Source: Planctomycetota bacterium (lineage in GTDB: Bacteria; Planctomycetota; Planctomycetia; Pirellulales; Pirellulaceae). From it: DNA of 64,000 bases. Where the stretch lies: NCBI GenBank assembly GCA_016872775.1, contig VGZA01000002.1, positions 62,001-126,000 of the forward strand, written 5' to 3'. Within the stretch, counting starts at the first letter, position 1; each line of letters opens with the position of its first letter. The notes under the pieces are model-generated. The model was not told the DNA's origin and ran no database searches. It saw nothing but the letters and a program-made list of their open reading frames with translations. Positions 1-9,372 of this stretch are shown here, piece by piece. The translations under genes and the position numbers were made by a program.

Positions 1-3000
1 CCGGCGGCTCGCACAAAGTTATGGCCGTTAGGACCGATCCCATCGAAGAGCTTCACGACCAGGCTTTCGTCCGGCCGGCTCTGCAGGCGAATTCCGCCGT
101 AGGTATGAAGATTGCCAACGGTAATCGCATCGAACATCACGTGAACCATGTCGGTATCATCCCAGATACCTTCGGTGGTCAGCGTTGTACCGCGTATCAG
201 CATGCCGTTGATCCCGTTCCGCGACTGCAGATTGCCGCGAATCAGCGGACCATGATTGTCGCGGAAATCGCCCAGCAGATCCAAGTCGCCTCGTTCTCGA
301 CCGCTGTCGGGAAGGCGAGTCGCATTCAGAGAATTGGCATTGATATTGATTGTCGGCTGTTGTGGGCTCGAGCCAAGAATCTGGCTGTCGTTGCCGCGGA
401 ACACGTTTTCGACGATGATCGGCTGGGCTCCGCGGACAAACATGACCGCAGGCAGGTTAGAGCTCCTGCCCAACCGGTTCGCCGGTCCCTGCCCGCCTAC
501 TCCCGAGGCGTTCTTCTCGATAATCGAATGGGCCAATCGCAGATCGGACTGATGGACTTCCAGTACGTTAAACGCCTTGAAGGTGCCTTCGAGCTTGGAG
601 ATACCGCCTGCGTAGGCGATAAGGGCATGATCGAAATTGCCGGTGCTGGTGTGACCGAGATAGATTCCGGACCAGTCGGCCGGATTAGGCTGGCGTTCGT
701 TGGCACCCTGATTGTCGTCGTTGTTGGTGTCGAAAGTGCCGCCGGCCCCGAATCGATCGTCGAGCTTGGAGGTCAGAACGATCTCCTCGCCGGTTAAGCC
801 CTCGACGAGCAGCTGCGCGCCGAAACTGATCTCGATGCGAGCACCTTCCAGCTTCACGACAGTACCCGGATCGATGACCAGCCGGGCGTCAAGCCGCGGC
901 CGCTGCAGCGAAGTGAGGGCCGTGTTCAAGGTACCGCCGGCGGCTCCACCGTCGTCCTCGTAGGTCAACGCCGAGCGGCTGATTTGTGCCAACAGGGTGT
1001 AAGGGCCGGCGCCCCCCGGCGCACTGCGATAGACGCGCCGCGCCACGAATTCGCCCACCGCGCCGGGAATGTTCCCCAGCCGGATCGATCCGGTGGATGC
1101 GAGCGTCACATTGCCGGTCGCCGACGAAGCCGGTCCTTCAAAGCCGTCGGCATCGACCATCGTCACGCGATAGTTGTAGGTCCCCGCGGCCAGCGTCCCG
1201 ATCTGCGACGTGGTCAGCGTCACCAGGTTCAGCGGCAACGTGCGTGTTTCCTGAATCGAGCCGCCAGGCGTTCCCTGAACGATCAACGATTCCGCCAGGT
1301 AATGCACAATGTCGGTATCATCGAATCGCCCGGCGAGCGTCAACGGCTTCGAGGCATCTCCCGGCGCCGTGGTGATTCGTACGATCAATCCGTTGATCGA
1401 ATTGTTCACGATGCGGTTGCCATGGATGTCGGGGCCTACGCGGTCGTAGTCGGAAGTGAATTGACCCGACAACTGGTAATTCGCCGAGTGAAAATTCGTT
1501 TCGTCAAAACTGTTGGGATCGGCGGAAATCGCCGAGTCGGCGCTGCTGGTGATGCGGTTGTATGAGATCGTCGGGCGGGCCTCGGTCAACTGGATCGGTT
1601 GCACCACGTGACCGACCGAATCGACATTTACAATGCCGCCGCCGTAACGGATGTCGGCATGGTTCACGTAGTTGATAAAAGTGCCGTCCCGTTCCCGGTC
1701 GAACTCGCCGCGCGCGCGGTCGAGATCATTCTTAAAGACGATGCCACCCCAGTTTCCCGGAGTAGGGAACGTCGCGGGCGCATAGGTGTCGCGACCGATC
1801 GTTTCGTCCAGCCAGGAGGTGAAGAAGACGCTTTGCCGCGGCGTGCCGAGGATCTGCAAGGCGCCGTGCGAGCGATCGACATTCAGGTTCGAACTGCCGA
1901 CCGCAATCCGGGCCGATCGCATCTTGAAGATCGCGCCGGCGTCGACCATCACCGTGACGCCACGCGGAACTTCCATCGTCGTACCGTCAACCAACGTCTG
2001 CCCGGGCAGAATGCCGAAGCCGATTTCGTAGGCGAAGTTATCGTTAAGCGTCGCCGTGTTACCGTCCGGTCCTCCGTTACCCACGATGCGGACGATGTCG
2101 CCGGGGTTGGTGAACTTGAATGCCGCAGGCACGCCCGCAACGGTGCTGGCGATGTTGTCGAAGGGGCGCGCCAGCGAGCCGTCGGCCTGCGAGCCGATCA
2201 CGGCCGCCTTGTCGACAAAAATCGTCTTCCCGTGCACTTTGACACCGACCGCATTGGCGCTGAGGCTCACCGCGCGATCGTTCTTCAGTGTGATCAACGA
2301 ACCGGAAACGGTGGCCATCCCAGGAGTGTTGAATCCGGCGCCGCCAGCAATCGCGTTCGCCAGTGTCGTCGCCACCTGGTTCCGCGTCATTGGGGCGGTG
2401 ATATTGACTGGGATATTGCCCGGCGTTACGCCACCGGCCAGATTGAATTCAAACCGCTTGGTAAGGCCGATGTTGTTCGTGACGTCGATAAACTGCCCGT
2501 CAACGAGCGACGCTCCGCCACCGGTAACTTCGAGTACGCGCTCCAGATTCTGCGTCTGGAACCAGAAATTGAACACGCCGCCAGGCGTGCCGTTGGCGTC
2601 ACCGTCCAGGACCGTGCCCGGCAGGCCTTCGGCAATGCGGTCGCGATCGCGAATCGTATGCTCGTTGTCGACCGCCGGCCGGAAATTGAGCTGCAACCGA
2701 TAGGGACCTTGCGTGCGGCCGCCCAAACCGGTGTCCTCGATTGTCGGATCGTATTGATCGTTGGCCTTGGCCGAAACACCCAGATAGTAGGTTCCGGCGG
2801 GCAGACTCATCTGCAGCATCGAGTCTTTGCTGAAATAGTCGTCGTTCTTGGCGATCACTTCGCGACGGATGTCGCGTCCGCCGCTGAGCGCCAACGGGGA
2901 GTAGTTGATCGAGGGTGATGTGATGTCGATGGCGCCCAGTCCACTGACCAGGCTGGCACGGATCAACGCGCTTGCCGGTCCGGAATTGTTCAGCGCATTG

Positions 3001-6000
3001 ATCAGATCGATCGCCCGCGTGCGCTGGTTGGGAGTATCGTTCAATTCCACGTCAATGTGATTCCCCACCACCGTAATCACCGGTGGGCGGACCGCGCCGC
3101 GATTCGCCTTGGAAAAGGCCATCGTGATGTCGTTGCCGTGTCGACCCGGACGCACCGCGGTGAACTTGAGCAACACCGCACTGGTCGTATTGAAATCGGT
3201 CGTCACCGACGCGTTCGCCGCGTCAATCTCGCGGTACAACCGCAGGTAACTGTCCAGCGCACTCGCGTCCGCCTGCCGCTCGGCAAATACCTCGGCCGTC
3301 AACAGCCCGACTTTATCCGCGGCATTCGCGCCGAAATCGACGTTGAAGCGATAGAGATCGATATCGTTGCTGTCCGGGCGATGCAGCAACTGGCCATGAA
3401 TCACGTCGTAGTCGCCTGGCAAAATCCCGTCGGCGCCGGCGGTTCCCAGGATCAATCCCGGATCCAGCGACATCAACGTGGTGGTCGGCAGGTCCGCCGC
3501 AACCCCCAACCCCAGCATGTAGGCGATCCCCAGCATCGAAACACGGGAGTAATCCTCAAACGGCTGGTCGTTCCAGTTCGTCTGGGCGTTGAGTATCAAC
3601 AGGCTGTTGCTGTAACTGGGGTCGATCCGGACCCGCATGTTGAAATTCGCGTGGCTGCGGACGTTGACCGCTGTGGTGCTCAAAACTGTCAGATCCCCGG
3701 TCGCGAACGTCCAGCCGGAGTTGTTGGTTTCGACAAACTGCACGCCGAGGTAACGGCTCCAGATTTCGAGATCTTCCCGAATCCGCTGTTTCTGCGGCTC
3801 GGTAATCGAATTCGTCAACGGCGTGCCCTGGGAATCGACGCCATAGTCCGCGCGGAAGTTGTAGGAAATCGTGCGCACGCCGGCGACGACGTCCATCGGG
3901 AAATTGGGGTTGAGGTGCTGTTCCAGTCCGCCACCCGCCTCCGCCGGCAGTTCGCGGTGCCCAGGCTCGTCCGGAGCCCCAGGCAACTGGGAATTGAACG
4001 GTTGTGGATCGATCGCCGCCGAGAAGATCTGGTTCTGGCGCTGCGGAGTCACGAGGTTGCCGATCTCGGTCGCCGTCGCAAAACTCGAACCTTGCCCCAG
4101 GATGCGTAACGGCGAGTAATTGACCGCGGGAGTCGCGATGTCGGTCGTCGACAGACCGGCAGTGATCGACGCGGTCATGATACCGTCCAAGGCCGGACTG
4201 GTATTTACTAAGGTAACGAGTTCCTGCGCCAGCGTCGGCGTCACCGCATTCGAATTCAGCACCAGCGAGATTCGATTGCCATTCACCGATACCGACGGTG
4301 GACTGCCAGGCCCCAGATCCTGCTTGTCGAAATGCAGTTCCAACGCGCGTCCAAAATCGGCCGACGCTCGAAATGTGATCGTCACCTGACCGAACGAATT
4401 AAAGTCGGTGGCCACGGTCGATACCGGAGTGATCTCCACCGGCGGGGCGGGACGCGCCTCGTCCGTTCCAACTCGCAGCCGAAACGACCCTGGCCCAATC
4501 GGTTGCCCCGTGCCGGGATTCACAAGTTTTTCCAGGTCGTCGGCAAACGTCAGCACCGCCATGTCGCTGACCGGATCGTACGCGACCGATGTCGGTGTGA
4601 ACACGAGATCATCCGTGTTCCGCACCGTCCCTCTCGTCAGGATCAGTTGATAGAACCCGGTTCGCACCACCGAAGGATCGGGATCCGGCGTTAAGTCGCC
4701 CGTCTTCACCGCCCGGTTATACAAATCGTCGTTGTTGAAATAGACCTCGATCTGATTTCGCCGTTGGGTCAAGACACCGTTAACCCGATCGACCGGTTGC
4801 GGGACGACGGCAATGATCTGCGCGCCCAGATCGAGTTTGAACTGCACCACGTCACGGTCGGTGCCGGCACGGGTTGGCGCGAATGCGACGCCACTGGAAT
4901 TCCGCAGCGCCAAGACTCCTTGCGAAGCATTGTCAGCGCCGAAAATCTCGACGCGATACGTATCGTCGGGCAACGTTTCCGCGAAGCGCAACACGACGAC
5001 ATTCCGGTTCGGCGATTCATCCGCGCCGATAAACCCGGGCTGAATCACGATGTCGTTGCCGTTGTCGAAAATGTCATCGAAGCCGGTGCGGGTAATCTTG
5101 ATCCCTTGGATGTTCGTCGGGTTGAAGACCTGCCCTTCGCTGAAACTCAATCGCAGCTCACGCGGCGCCACATTCAGGACGGAAAGCTGGCCCGGCTCCA
5201 ACAACGAACCTTCGTTGGGCTGGATTCCGGCTAACCGGGGAGGAGGCCCTTGCGGTCCGCTCGTGCCGCCACAATTCAAGACGTCACGCAGCCCCAAAGC
5301 GCCCACAAGCTGCTGAATATGGAACACGGGAGCTCCACCCCGCTCCGAATCAAACCCGGACAATGCGAATTCCCGATCGCCGATGCGGTCCTGATTCGGC
5401 ATGTCGATCGCACCCGTTCCCATGATCGGAGGAGCTCCGGTGGGAGTCACCGCGCCGGCCTTCGCCATATGCGTCAGCGACAAGGTGTGGCCAATCTCGT
5501 GCGATGTCGTACCCGCCAACGCAAAAGTCGTGAACACGAGATTGCCCGAGCTCAACGCGTTGCTGGGGCTCAACCCTCCCATGCCCTGAATCGTATCGCT
5601 GAAGATCGAGCCGACGACGTCGCCCGTCGATACACCGGAATTCGGCCCCGCCCCGATCGCATTGCGCACGACGGCCAGGCCAGCAACTCCCAGAGCGCCC
5701 ACCCCGCTCAAATCCTCACCAATCTGAACGTAGTAATACTCCGTCGCTCCATTCGACGGCGGCGTTCCGATGTTGCCAATCACAAAGTCGATCGCCAACT
5801 CTTTACACGCCGGAATGGGACTGGATGAGAGCTTGTCCTTCGTCGGAATCCCGTGGTAATCGCGATCCACTTCCGCAAGGACCGAATTGGCAACCGTGTT
5901 GAAGGCCGAGGTGGGAAATCCAAATGCGGTGACGTCCAACGTGCCAACTTGATTGCCGAAGATGTCGACCGTCGTGGGCTCGCCAGGAGACTTGAAGTCC

Positions 6001-6323
6001 AGAACAACCGTGAGTTTGCTGGCAATATCGCGCGCGGGTTGAGGCCCATGTTCGCCCGCAACCTCCAACGGACCTTGACCCGGCAAGAACGGTGAGCCAC
6101 CGTTGCGCAACAAGTTCACAATCGGCTTATTCTCGATCCGCGCAATCTCCTCCGGTGTCCAGTTACCAAACGGCAGATCCGCTTCCGCCGTGGCCATGAC
6201 CGTGCGAATCTCCAGCGCTTCCATCAGGAGTTCGCGGCGCGTTTGGCGCCGCTGCTTCTGCCGCACCCGTTCGCGTCGCTTGGAGGAATTACTGAGCCAC
6301 AAACGTGAACGATCGCTGCTCAT
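1..6323 (-). CDS. Giant secreted metzincin-like / beta-helix protein (3' end outside window)
   Basis: The frame is open from ATG at 6323 to the left edge, about 2,107 codons, with no stop, so the C-terminus is missing. GAGGG lies 7 nt upstream of the ATG. The N-terminus is very basic and contains LEIRTVMA near residues 37-44, like the LExR-type leader motif common on large planctomycete exported proteins. A zinc-peptidase motif HEIGHTLSLTH occupies residues 275-285 (ligands H275, H279, H285; catalytic E276), and PPIMGTGAIDM downstream could be the Met-turn. Serine stands where metzincins normally have glycine. A second stretch (about residues 790-900) resembles the start of another zincin domain but I see no second HExxH. 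Beyond it are repeats of the type GNWGGIVF and ADWSGIYLG, typical of right-handed beta-helix regions, and a fibronectin-like segment. Role is probably extracellular attachment or degradation; the substrate is unknown. Confidence 0.85.
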   Translation of the reverse strand, partial: MSSDRSRLWLSNSSKRRERVRQKQRRQTRRELLMEALEIRTVMATAEADLPFGNWTPEEIARIENKPIVNLLRNGGSPFLPGQGPLEVAGEHGPQPARDIASKLTVVLDFKSPGEPTTVDIFGNQVGTLDVTAFGFPTSAFNTVANSVLAEVDRDYHGIPTKDKLSSSPIPACKELAIDFVIGNIGTPPSNGATEYYYVQIGEDLSGVGALGVAGLAVVRNAIGAGPNSGVSTGDVVGSIFSDTIQGMGGLSPSNALSSGNLVFTTFALAGTTSHEIGHTLSLTHMAKAGAVTPTGAPPIMGTGAIDMPNQDRIGDREFALSGFDSERGGAPVFHIQQLVGALGLRDVLNCGGTSGPQGPPPRLAGIQPNEGSLLEPGQLSVLNVAPRELRLSFSEGQVFNPTNIQGIKITRTGFDDIFDNGNDIVIQPGFIGADESPNRNVVVLRFAETLPDDTYRVEIFGADNASQGVLALRNSSGVAFAPTRAGTDRDVVQFKLDLGAQIIAVVPQPVDRVNGVLTQRRNQIEVYFNNDDLYNRAVKTGDLTPDPDPSVVRTGFYQLILTRGTVRNTDDLVFTPTSVAYDPVSDMAVLTFADDLEKLVNPGTGQPIGPGSFRLRVGTDEARPAPPVEITPVSTVATDFNSFGQVTITFRASADFGRALELHFDKQDLGPGSPPSVSVNGNRISLVLNSNAVTPTLAQELVTLVNTSPALDGIMTASITAGLSTTDIATPAVNYSPLRILGQGSSFATATEIGNLVTPQRQNQIFSAAIDPQPFNSQLPGAPDEPGHRELPAEAGGGLEQHLNPNFPMDVVAGVRTISYNFRADYGVDSQGTPLTNSITEPQKQRIREDLEIWSRYLGVQFVETNNSGWTFATGDLTVLSTTAVNVRSHANFNMRVRIDPSYSNSLLILNAQTNWNDQPFEDYSRVSMLGIAYMLGLGVAADLPTTTLMSLDPGLILGTAGADGILPGDYDVIHGQLLHRPDSNDIDLYRFNVDFGANAADKVGLLTAEVFAERQADASALDSYLRLYREIDAANASVTTDFNTTSAVLLKFTAVRPGRHGNDITMAFSKANRGAVRPPVITVVGNHIDVELNDTPNQRTRAIDLINALNNSGPASALIRASLVSGLGAIDITSPSINYSPLALSGGRDIRREVIAKNDDYFSKDSMLQMSLPAGTYYLGVSAKANDQYDPTIEDTGLGGRTQGPYRLQLNFRPAVDNEHTIRDRDRIAEGLPGTVLDGDANGTPGGVFNFWFQTQNLERVLEVTGGGASLVDGQFIDVTNNIGLTKRFEFNLAGGVTPGNIPVNITAPMTRNQVATTLANAIAGGAGFNTPGMATVSGSLITLKNDRAVSLSANAVGVKVHGKTIFVDKAAVIGSQADGSLARPFDNIASTVAGVPAAFKFTNPGDIVRIVGNGGPDGNTATLNDNFAYEIGFGILPGQTLVDGTTMEVPRGVTVMVDAGAIFKMRSARIAVGSSNLNVDRSHGALQILGTPRQSVFFTSWLDETIGRDTYAPATFPTPGNWGGIVFKNDLDRARGEFDRERDGTFINYVNHADIRYGGGIVNVDSVGHVVQPIQLTEARPTISYNRITSSADSAISADPNSFDETNFHSANYQLSGQFTSDYDRVGPDIHGNRIVNNSINGLIVRITTAPGDASKPLTLAGRFDDTDIVHYLAESLIVQGTPGGSIQETRTLPLNLVTLTTSQIGTLAAGTYNYRVTMVDADGFEGPASSATGNVTLASTGSIRLGNIPGAVGEFVARRVYRSAPGGAGPYTLLAQISRSALTYEDDGGAAGGTLNTALTSLQRPRLDARLVIDPGTVVKLEGARIEISFGAQLLVEGLTGEEIVLTSKLDDRFGAGGTFDTNNDDNQGANERQPNPADWSGIYLGHTSTGNFDHALIAYAGGISKLEGTFKAFNVLEVHQSDLRLAHSIIEKNASGVGGQGPANRLGRSSNLPAVMFVRGAQPIIVENVFRGNDSQILGSSPQQPTININANSLNATRLPDSGRERGDLDLLGDFRDNHGPLIRGNLQSRNGINGMLIRGTTLTTEGIWDDTDMVHVMFDAITVGNLHTYGGIRLQSRPDESLVVKLFDGIGPNGHNFVRAA

Positions 6324-6482
6324 TTACCAGCCCTCAGTTCCTGTTCCAATCCCCAGATGGAGAATTTGATTTCGTCTGGAAATTCCGCAATCCGTACCAA
6401 TAACGTCCAACCGCTCGCTTGCCTTCAAGCGGCGACAATGGCGCTAATGGACGTAGAATTAGGCATTTATGTCAATTTGGCG

Positions 6483-6510
6483 ATTATAATTGGGGCCTAA
6501 ACCATTGCAA
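6483..6510 (-). promoter_or_regulatory. Putative sigma-70 promoter of the giant secreted protein
   Basis: On the minus strand TTGCAA (6510-6505) is followed after 16 nt by a perfect TATAAT (6488-6483). Transcription would begin near 6475 and leave a leader of about 150 nt before the ATG at 6323. A second -35-like TTGACA lies further down at about 6468-6473. The local sequence is markedly AT-rich compared with its surroundings. Assigned by consensus only. Confidence 0.45.
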
Positions 6511-6519
6511 GAAAATGGT

Positions 6520-8100
6520 TAACAAGCGCCCAGCCTGTCAGGACTGCCCATACTCAACCCCCCCTGCCACCATCCCAGCCGGTATAACCGCGCCGACCGG
6601 CCCGACAGCCAGCCATTCAATTCAACCGCGCCACGAAGGTTGCTCGGCGGGGCCGATTTCCCCCAAAATCGGGTCGGGATCCCTGGGGATTCACGGGGGA
6701 AAAACCCGAAGCAGGGCCGACGGCCTGCTTCGCCAACGAGCCGGAGTGGTCCGGGCGTGGCTCCTGGCTGCCGCGAAGGCAGGAGTCCTGACCATGGTCC
6801 TGGCCGTGAAGTCCGAACCGGCGGTGAATCATCCCCGAACTGGCGATTGAGGCCCTTTCCGATCGAGGGCGTTACTTCAGGACCCAGAAAGGCGCTCCCA
6901 ATATTCCCACAATCGCCCGCCTTCTGCAAAACCGGCCCGCCGACCGTGAGACCACCGGAGCGTCGTTGTGGTGAACCAGCCAGTTCGCTGGGGTGGCACA
7001 ATATCACCCCCCTTTGTGCCAGTGGTCGGTGTGAGCGTGGTGCAGGCAGCAAGGCAAAGCCGCGCCAACCTCCATCCAACTGGATGGAGAGGAACTCGAC
7101 CCATTCCTCGCCAGGCTGGAACCGGACCCAGCCGAGGGTGCCGCCGTGCCGATTGCCGTCGCCAATCTCCAACACCGCTTAGGGATCAAACGCTGGTGCC
7201 CTTACCCAGGTGACTGTGTAGTTGTCGCTCCCGGCTCGGCCCCGCTGACTCAAAACCCGCGTTTCCCACCGCTCCAGTCCACGTCCCGGTTCAGGCTTCG
7301 CGCGCCACTCCTACTCGTACTCGATAGGATTCTGCCCGTCGCCACCGGTCCGCTCCATCGGCCGAGTCGCCGGCAGGTATGCGCTCCACGGCCCGCAAAC
7401 GGCGAGTGTTTCATGATCGACAACCTGCTCGCTGACGCCCCCCTTTCGATAAGGAGTACCGGCTGGCGCCTGAGTACGAGTACGGACAGTACGAGGCGCG
7501 GACGATCGAACCCGCACCTGTTGCGTTCCGATTCCCATTGGATCAGCCAATTCCAAGATCATCCAAGTCTTGCCATTCAATCGACCAGCGTGGCGTTCTT
7601 GTCCGTCGCCTAGCCTGGATTCCCATACGCCCCATTCACTTAACGCGGATTCCACAGCAGCTAACGAGACAACGCGTTTGTTCAGCTTGAAGATCCGATA
7701 CGCGCTCAGAAGTTGGCGGACAAATTTGCCGAATTGAACTGGCCAAACTTGCTGAATCCACGCAAGTCCACGGCCGCAATTCGGCGGGATTCAATCCGGC
7801 CCGACGTGACGATCTCCGCTTATTCGCGGTGATTCTGAATGGCGACCGTATTGCTCAGGGATTTCGCAACAAAGACCTTCGGAGCGCCCTGAAACTCCCC
7901 ATCAGCACCAGAGCAAACTCGTCGAACCAGCGCCACCGTCAGCCGAATACTCAAACGACTCCATGTCCGTGGCCTCCTCGCAAAAATTCCACGAACACGC
8001 CGATGGCGCGTCACCCAATCAGGACGGGAGTTGCTCAGCCGCGTGCTCCGCATCTATCGAAAGGACGGGCCTGATCAAAATGCCGCGTGAATCAGCACGC
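6520..8100. other. Gene-poor stretch with possible decayed coding remnants
   Basis: About 1.6 kb without a convincing gene. Open frames exist on both strands but have no recognisable domain, no good ribosome site, and mixed composition. The minus strand from about 7790 to 7322 keeps one frame open for over 150 codons (includes LSAYRIFKLNKRVVSLAAVE and GRLNGKTWMILELADPMG), and the minus-strand frame at 6519-7175 contains GTLGWVRFQPGEEWVEF. These have protein-like passages but no family I know; they could be remains of one degraded gene. I assign no product. Confidence 0.4.
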
Positions 8101-8101
8101 C

Positions 8102-8158
8102 AGTATCTTTATTCCCAACTTCTCTGGAAAATACAGAGGAGTTGGGAATAAAGGTACT
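8102..8158. repeat. 25-bp stem-loop
   Basis: Arms 8102-8126 and 8134-8158 pair over 25 positions with a 7-nt loop (gaaaata); the only non-Watson-Crick pairs are two G-T pairs (8106/8154 and 8121/8139). There is no T-run directly after either arm, so a simple terminator is not obvious. It could be a small hairpin element or a processed RNA structure. Confidence 0.7.
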
Positions 8159-8191
8159 AATAGAGTCCTTCCAAATAAGAAACGAATAGCG

Positions 8192-8221
8192 AACTATCGC
8201 TCTGTACTCGGAGCGATAGTT
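8192..8221. repeat. Perfect 11-bp inverted repeat
   Basis: Arms aactatcgctc (8192-8202) and its complement (8211-8221) with an 8-nt loop. It sits 33 bp after the larger stem-loop in the same gene-free stretch. A third, weaker hairpin with 7-bp arms (8275-8281 and 8288-8294) follows. Function unknown; an operator or structured RNA are both possible. Confidence 0.6.
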
Positions 8222-8538
8222 TGTGCGTTGAACTGAGTCGCTTGGATGGACGCGGCGGGCGTGGCCTATGCGGATGCAACGTCCATTCGTTGCACCCGGC
8301 CTATTTTAGCGGGCGATGAGAGCGGCCGGCAATTTGATCCGGCGGTAAATTGGAGTACGGATCAGCGAGGACTGGAACTGTCGTGCGGGGTGTGTCGAGC
8401 CGGCAAAGGGCTCGGTCCAAAGGGCGAGCCGGGTCGAAGGGGCGTGGGCCAAAACTGGGGATCAGTTGGCGACGCAGGCACACGTCTTGATTCGCGGCGA
8501 CTCGCAAGTGAAAGACCGCGTTATTCACAAACTGCCTG

Positions 8539-8561
8539 AAAACACGGCTTTCTCGGCCGTG
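8539..8561 (-). terminator. Rho-independent terminator after tRNA-Met
   Basis: Read on the minus strand, a 6-bp stem (8561-8556 with 8548-8543, 7-nt loop) is followed by TTTT. It lies just downstream of the tRNA 3' end at 8587. A second 9-bp dyad (8564-8572 / 8575-8583) lies between the tRNA and this hairpin and may help. The T-run is short, so strength is uncertain. Confidence 0.5.
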
Positions 8562-8586
8562 GAGGCCATCTTGGAAGATGGCCAAA

Positions 8587-8660
8587 TAGCGGAGGAGGGA
8601 CTCGAACCCCCGACACGCGGATTATGATTCCGCTGCTCTAACCAACTGAGCTACTCCGCC
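8587..8660 (-). tRNA. tRNA-Met (anticodon CAT), probably elongator
   Basis: A 74-nt cloverleaf on the minus strand: acceptor arm GGCGGAG pairing with CTCCGCT (the first pair is G-T), D-loop AGTTGGTTA, anticodon stem GCGGA/TCCGC around loop ATCATAA giving anticodon CAT, T-arm with TTCGAGT, discriminator A. CCA is not encoded. It lacks the initiator hallmarks (mismatched first pair of the C-A type, GGG/CCC anticodon stem), so an elongator tRNA-Met is most likely. A lysidine-modified tRNA-Ile2 also has CAT in the gene and cannot be fully excluded by eye. It stands alone, with a terminator downstream. Confidence 0.93.
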
Positions 8661-8725
8661 ACGGTGCGATTATCTGCGGGAAAATCGCTGTTTTTCTCGA
8701 TAACTCGCCCATGCCGAATGAGGTG

Positions 8726-8840
8726 ATTGTCATCTTTTTTGACACCGGGCAAGCTAATTCCCACCAAAATTGACACCCGCCGTTCGTCACGGCGGGTGTC
8801 AATGACACCACCTAACTCGTAAAGCTGAGGTGATGACAAT
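8726..8840. repeat. Nested inverted repeats around a 14-bp hairpin
   Basis: A perfect 14-bp stem (8769-8782 with 8790-8803, loop ttcgtca) lies inside a wider 9-bp inverted pair, attgtcatc (8726-8734) and gatgacaat (8832-8840). On the minus strand the inner hairpin is followed by TTTT. The inner hairpin could act as a terminator, or the whole 115 bp could be the remnant of a small mobile element. Confidence 0.55.
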
Positions 8841-8910
8841 GGGTAACTTTACCCGAACTGCCGCCACTAGAAAAGCGGTTCCCAAGCCAGAAAAGCCACT
8901 GCGAGATGTA

Positions 8911-8931
8911 GGACGGACATCTTGTCCGTCC
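8911..8931. repeat. Short dyad repeat of a type scattered in planctomycete genomes
   Basis: Perfect 9-bp arms ggacggaca (8911-8919) and tgtccgtcc (8923-8931) with a 3-nt loop; a partial extra copy (ttcggacagg) follows. From memory, similar dyads on a gacggacatctt-like core are frequent in intergenic DNA of planctomycetes. This is a recollection, not a search result. Confidence 0.5.
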
Positions 8932-9006
8932 AAGAAGGTTCGGACAGGAATTAACCACAGAGCACACAGCGCCCGCAGAGGTACCTGAAGTCCCGAAGTA
9001 GAGAAG

Positions 9007-9030
9007 TGGACCCCGAAAACTAGACCAGCG
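9007..9030. mobile_element. Possible insertion-sequence end remnant
   Basis: The string gtggaccccgaaaactagac resembles the terminal repeats found on some IS3-type elements. No matching second end or IS3 transposase is visible here, and the transposase fragment just downstream belongs to IS66, so this may be a second unrelated relic. Confidence 0.25.
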
Positions 9031-9103
9031 GCGAAAAGAGAGAATTGGCTATAACATGACCCATGCTGGAGGCAATTGAAACCGAAATACCACGGAGGGA
9101 CGT

Positions 9104-9372
9104 ATGGCCAAGAAGCGCAGGTACGACGACTACGACGGGCTCGAACTGGCCGACGACAAGCCGATTCTCAAAGTGGTTTGCTGGGCGCATGCCCGACGAA
9201 AGTTCCACGAGGCGAAAAGTAGCGACGGCACATTGGCAGAGACCGCGAAGGCTTTCATTCGTCGACTGTACGTGATTGAAAAAGAGATTCGCAAAGAAGT
9301 GGAGCAGGAATGCCAGAACCTCGCTCCAGAGCCGGTCGGCGGCGCAAGCCGTCCAGCCAATTGCGACAGGCA
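9104..9372 (+). pseudogene. IS66-family transposase fragment
   Basis: Reading from the ATG at 9104 the product contains KVVCWAHARRKFHEA followed by AETAKAFIRRLYVIEKEIR. These match the CWAHARRKF block and the following helix of IS66-type DDE transposases. Only about 65-85 residues of a protein normally near 500 residues remain: the zinc-binding N-terminus, most of the catalytic core and the C-terminus are absent. The open frame continues to 9595 only as antisense of mutS. Inactive relic; its right edge abuts the 3' end of mutS. Confidence 0.8.

Noticed and set aside
8246-8539. 97-codon plus-strand frame
   Set aside because: Ends inside the tRNA terminator hairpin and lacks any family feature.
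8651-8839. 62-codon minus-strand frame over tRNA upstream region
   Set aside because: Overlaps the tRNA gene and inverted repeats, no protein-like features.
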